Source of the DNA: an uncultured Spirochaetales bacterium
Lineage (GTDB): Bacteria > Spirochaetota > Spirochaetia > Sphaerochaetales > Sphaerochaetaceae
Length of the DNA stretch: 64,000 nucleotides
NCBI GenBank assembly: GCA_949293335.1
Contig: CASFDA010000029.1
Span: 1-64,000, forward strand
Direction: 5' to 3'
Made by a program: the position numbers and the translations under genes
The notes under the pieces: generated by a model
Told to the model about the DNA's origin: nothing
Database searches by the model: none
What the model saw: only the letters and a program-made list of their open reading frames with translations
Shown here: piece after piece, positions 63,262 to 64,000 of the stretch
Position numbering within the stretch: the first letter of the stretch is position 1
Layout of the letters: every line of letters starts with the position of its first letter

Positions 63262-64000
63262 ATGATTTATAAGACTATAGAGGACGAAGAACTCAGAGAA
63301 CATATTTCGTCTATTTCTCCGGATGGAAGGGAGATATACATATTCAAAGATGCAAACGCAAGGATATATGCAGTCAATATGACAAAAAGCCTGAACCAAA
63401 TGAAGGCGAACCACGATATCGGGATGCTCGAGACCTATATCCTTTCGCAGGCATACATAGCAGCGGCATTGCTTTCTGCCACGATCAAGGGGAATGACAG
63501 AGTGAGACTTGAAATCGAATGCGGCGGTCCTATCAGGGGACTGAGCGTCGAGTCTTCTGCAAACGGAGAGGTACGCGGTACCCTGATCGAGAAAACAATC
63601 CCACTTGAAAAGGCACCAGCTGAAGATGAGATAAACCTTCTTTTCGGCCCGGGATTCCTAACTGTCACGAAGACAATAGAAGGGGCAAAGACACCTTTTT
63701 CAGGAACTGTGATGCTCCAGTACGGAAACATCGCGAAAGATCTTGCTGTGTATTTTCAAGAAAGCGAACAGACCCCTACTCTGTTCTATATAGCGGTAAA
63801 GATGGGAGAAAAGGGAGAGGTACTCGGGGGAGGAGGAATCTTCCTTCAGCTTCTTCCATCTGCAGATGAGAATCTGATAGAGAGGCTTGAAGAGAAACAA
63901 AAGGAACTCAGGGGGCTTGGTACTGCGCTGATGGAAGGAGAGAGCATAAACGAATACATAGAGAGAGAATTCGCATCTTTTTCTCCTGTTCACCTTTCCT
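63262..64000 (+). CDS. hslO: redox-regulated chaperone Hsp33 (5' part; runs off the window)
   Basis: Hsp33 is a cytoplasmic holdase activated by oxidation of its zinc-bound cysteines. The open frame from ATG 63262 runs to the window end (246 residues). It has the Hsp33 core layout: ARIYAVNMTKSLNQMKANHD, YILSQAYIAAALLSATIKGN and DRVRLEIECGGPIRGLSVES, then GEVLGGGGIFLQLLPSAD, which is characteristic of the family. The C-terminal zinc/redox-switch domain (CxCx and CxxC) lies beyond the window. It is divergent from the sensor kinase with a 66-nt gap. Confidence 0.93.
   Translation, partial: MIYKTIEDEELREHISSISPDGREIYIFKDANARIYAVNMTKSLNQMKANHDIGMLETYILSQAYIAAALLSATIKGNDRVRLEIECGGPIRGLSVESSANGEVRGTLIEKTIPLEKAPAEDEINLLFGPGFLTVTKTIEGAKTPFSGTVMLQYGNIAKDLAVYFQESEQTPTLFYIAVKMGEKGEVLGGGGIFLQLLPSADENLIERLEEKQKELRGLGTALMEGESINEYIEREFASFSPVHLS

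Noticed and set aside
1-64000. rRNA and tRNA genes, CRISPR arrays and replication origin
   Set aside because: No tRNA cloverleaf, rRNA core sequence, spacer-repeat array or DnaA-box cluster was seen by eye; a tRNAscan or Infernal run would settle small RNA genes.

Overview
The window looks like part of a Spirochaetota chromosome, most plausibly a Sphaerochaeta-like lineage. This is inferred from gene content: a TRAP-type uptake operon, EF-P lysylation genes, an NtrC/sensor-kinase pair beside oligoendopeptidase F, and moderate-GC genes packed with 1-17 nt overlaps. No rRNA or tRNA gene was recognised, so the placement is an inference and not a proof.

Region 1 (1-11763): a frameshifted IS200/IS605-type TnpB, a Nudix hydrolase, then a minus-strand operon gntR - ADP-ribosylglycohydrolase-like - dctP - dctQ - dctM - rpiB, preceded by a 19-bp palindrome that may be the GntR operator. 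The operon reads as uptake of an acidic, probably ribose-containing compound, hydrolysis of a ribosyl bond and isomerisation of the released sugar phosphate. It is followed by a gene-poor stretch, a MATE exporter, a small redox pair (rubredoxin-like and ferredoxin-like proteins) and a mechanosensitive channel with an unknown membrane partner.

Region 2 (11764-29248): an accessory, mostly AT-rich island that looks like a defence island with an IS graveyard. It holds a DUF2971-like protein; ISL3, IS3 and IS30 transposase scraps; a convergent restriction-modification pair (m5C methyltransferase plus a MvaI/BcnI-like nuclease); a ruined BREX locus (pglZ remnant and the tail of a winged-helix protein); a DUF2806 protein; an orphan metal/siderophore/cobalamin-type binding protein; and an intact three-gene minus-strand cassette (23316-28834). 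The cassette encodes a DNA cytosine methyltransferase, a 995-residue protein with a MORC/MutL-like GHKL ATPase at one end and a histidine-kinase core at the other, and a protein with a complete phospho-receiver domain fused to an unrecognised C-terminal half. It is the best candidate here for an under-described system: a two-component phosphorelay joined to DNA modification.

Region 3 (29249-43192, minus): a long collinear housekeeping run in transcription order mnmE, mnmG, rsmG, ftsK, class IV aminotransferase, DEAD-box helicase, plsC, an ECF transporter (fused ATPase, EcfT, S component) and guaA. Opposite it, on the plus strand at 43262-46397, epmA, efp and an epmB-like radical SAM gene make up an EF-P beta-lysylation locus, with a stand-alone riboflavin kinase on the other strand between them.

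Region 4 (46411-64000): a membrane-anchored protein built of about 27 fifteen-residue repeats; a tight operon nadE - outer-membrane-like protein - unknown membrane protein - metallo-beta-lactamase-fold hydrolase - polA - coaE; a degenerate GH2/beta-mannosidase-like protein; an RlmD/TrmA-type RNA methyltransferase; oligoendopeptidase F; an NtrC-type regulator with its membrane sensor kinase; and the start of hslO (Hsp33), which runs off the window.
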